Source: Chalara sp. BL73
Lineage: Eukaryota; Ascomycota; Leotiomycetes; Helotiales
Reading direction: 5' to 3'
Length of the DNA stretch: 64,000 nt
Assembly: GCA_918026815.1 (NCBI GenBank)
Contig: CAKJVC010000061.1
Location: 186,001-250,000 of the forward strand
Shown: positions 62,033-64,000 of the stretch, piece after piece
Layout of the letters: the number at the start of each line of letters is the position of its first letter
How positions within the stretch are numbered: position 1 is the stretch's first letter
Translations under genes and position numbers: made by a program
The notes under the pieces: model-generated
Seen by the model: only the letters and a program-made list of their open reading frames with translations
Databases searched by the model: none
What the model was told of the DNA's origin: nothing

Positions 62033-64000
62033 CTATGCTGTAACTTGTCGTTCCGGTCTTCTGCAGTTAGTCTTCGTTTCAAGCGCTCTATCTTCAGGCA
62101 ACGCTCCACCTTGCACGTTGTCAATAATATCTTTCTTCGAGCCCTCCGCCAACGCACTTTCTTTCTTCTGAAGATCGACGACAGGTTCAAGAGACTCCCC
62201 TTTCTTCCTCGCCCCCAAAGTCCGTTCCGCCATCCTAACGTTCTCGAACGCACCACTCTCCTCCCAGTTTCTCCGCTCCTTCCTCGCTTGGGCTTTGCCT
62301 CTCATCCCTTCACGTCGTTTTCCCTCCACAATCGCCTGGAACTGCTGGGCCACGCTCCATCCATGACTCACTATCTCCCGAGTTTTTTCCATCTCTGCTG
62401 GAGATAGATCCTTGAGGTCGCGTTGACCTTGCATAATGCGTGCTTTGCGGATGAATTTTGTAGGTTGTTTGTGCTTGGTGAACTCTTTGTGTACGCCTTT
62501 GGCTGTGTAGGCGAAAGGCCCTAATATGGCGGCGAGATCTTTCAGGATGAAGCTTGTAACACCCATGCCAACGCCTTTTACAAAGCCGACTGTGCCGTTG
62601 CCGCGGGCCTATTAAACTTATCAGAAACTTCTGCCTATTGCTACTAGAACACCAACGGCAGAATTAACTTGTAGACTTACCCCATGATATGGCTGCGTCA
62701 CAAGACCCGTCCACCCGTCATAGACTCCATACACAAACTCCTCGCCTGCAGCCTTAAGCCCCGACTTCATTCCCGTGATCCTCTTCGGTCGTCTAACAGT
62801 TGGATCCCCATATAGTCTCGGCGCGTTATGAAATCCCTGCGCAACCGCCACAGAAAGATCCAAAGGTGCCAAAGCAACTGCCTCTATAGAGCGGCCAACT
62901 CCTTCTACAACGCGCTCTCCAATTTCTCCTGCAACTGTCTCTTCAGGCTCAAACAAGAGAATAGTGTCGTTATCTTTGGATGCTCTCTGTGGAGATTTCA
63001 CCTCTTTGTTCTGCTCACCTTCGCTGGTGCGTCTGCCGAGATCCGCTTTCTCCAAACCAGCGGCGGGCACTTTTTCCTCCGGGATATTTATACCCTCCCC
63101 TCTAAGAGGCGAAGCCTTTGGGTTCTTAACATGCTCCTGTACTTCTGAATGCTCAGGCTTGATATTCTCCTTTTCATCCGTATTTCCAGTCGGTGCTGTA
63201 TTGTTGACAGCCAGATGACTCTCCTTGCTTCGATTCTCAGATCTCCTGCTGTGGTTTTCGGACAATCTTCTCCTTTTGTCCTCATGCTGAGCCTGTTTCT
63301 TTGTGCTTTTAGAAAGCCTGAATGGAATGCTGGTTATTCCGGAAGCAACACCCGTCACAATATTCCTCAGAGCATGTCCCACGCCTGTAATGGGCTCACC
63401 CGGTCCCTCGAAATCATTCCACTCATTATGTCGAATAAGCCGTAATTGTTTCCACGAGATCCTCTTTTCTATCAGTAATTCAGCAGCCAGGGCGCTGAGC
63501 CTCAGGTGCGTGTTCTTCAAAACCCAGACGGCCGCACGATCTTCCAGTATGCAACAACGCATAGAATTAGGACCTCTAAGCACCAGACTGCGATGGAAAG
63601 AAGCTACTGCATTCCTTGCACCGTCCCCTTCTTCTTCAATGCCTTTGGCAATTTTCTCAGCAGCGATTCTAGCTTCCTCCGTCAAGCATTGCTTGATGCC
63701 TTCCGCCAGCTTGTCCGCATTTAGCTGTTTGTAAGGGACAGGGTTAGCACCTGCTCCTGCCTCGCCAATCATTGCTCCCCAGAACTGCTGATCTCCAAAA
63801 AATGGTACAACCATTGTAGGCTTTCCACATTTCAATCCTATGGCTGTTGTTCCTGCACCACCGTGGTGGACTACTGCCTGGACTTTAGGAAATAGCCAAT
63901 CGTGGGGAGTGTTCTCCAGCATAAAAACGTTGTCAGAAGTGTTGCTGTAATGTCTAGTTAACTAAGTTTCTTCAAGTATGCAAGAGCTTTATCACAACTC
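62033..64000 (-). CDS. Sterol-glucosyltransferase-like GT28/GT1 enzyme, 3' part only
   Basis: UDP-sugar glycosyltransferase of the Atg26/sterol glucosyltransferase type, cut by the right edge. Minus-strand exons visible: 63944-62681 and 62608-62033, joined by a 72-bp intron (donor GTAAGT) that restores QPYHGARGNGTVGF; upstream of 63944 an acceptor (ATTACAG) marks another intron running towards the edge. The C-terminal catalytic core has the donor-binding pattern PHDWLFPKVQAVVHHGGAG, then GLKCGKPTMVVPFFGDQQF and the ALNADKLAEGI-like KQLNADKLAEGI. Beyond it comes an unusually long tail of about 480 residues: basic and Glu-rich low-complexity segments, conserved-looking VYDGWTGLVTQPY and a Lys/Arg-rich helical end. 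No PH/GRAM domain can be checked because the 5' half is missing. Confidence 0.88.

Overview
The window is nuclear DNA of a filamentous ascomycete (Pezizomycotina). The basis is about twenty protein-coding loci interrupted by short GT-AG introns, mostly 43-80 bp with branch-point motifs such as GCTAAC, and a set of typical fungal genes: ATG13, HSE1, a ZDS1-like gene, an IRA/neurofibromin RasGAP, RAT1, USO1, SFI1 and RAV1. A Leotiomycetes-like fungus is my guess from protein flavour; the class is not proven by the sequence. Exon models were built by hand from splice motifs, reading-frame continuity and recalled family conservation. Every complete gene model given here, apart from the ferric-reductase pseudogene, sums to a multiple of three with no internal stop.

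Region 1 (1-13.9 kb) is accessory-like: a type III polyketide synthase, a small membrane protein, a broken ferric reductase, a cytochrome P450 divergent (216 bp) from a methyltransferase-like membrane protein, and a lone Cys-rich ORF in sparse DNA. It may be a secondary-metabolite neighbourhood, but no common pathway is shown.

Region 2 (13.9-27.7 kb) holds ATG13 (autophagy initiation), mitochondrial hydroxyacid-oxoacid transhydrogenase, an unknown Pro/Ala-rich protein, HSE1 (ESCRT-0) and a ZDS1-like PP2A regulator. The ZDS1-like gene has two upstream exons behind long introns, one containing a run of 16 G.

Region 3 (28.9-48.8 kb) holds a 15-exon neurofibromin/IRA-type RasGAP of 2590 aa, nuclear exoribonuclease RAT1, the tether USO1 and cytosolic isoleucyl-tRNA synthetase. 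RAT1 and USO1 share a divergent intergenic region.

Region 4 (49.1-64 kb) holds a three-exon twin-CX9C microgene resembling the complex I assembly factor NDUFAF8, the centrin-binding SFI1, the V-ATPase assembly subunit RAV1, an OPT-family transporter, and the 3' part of a sterol-glucosyltransferase-like gene that runs off the right edge. Several of these genes serve membrane traffic and vacuolar function (ATG13, HSE1, USO1, RAV1), but they are separate transcription units and I see no operon-like logic. No CRISPR, rRNA, confident tRNA or intact transposon was found.
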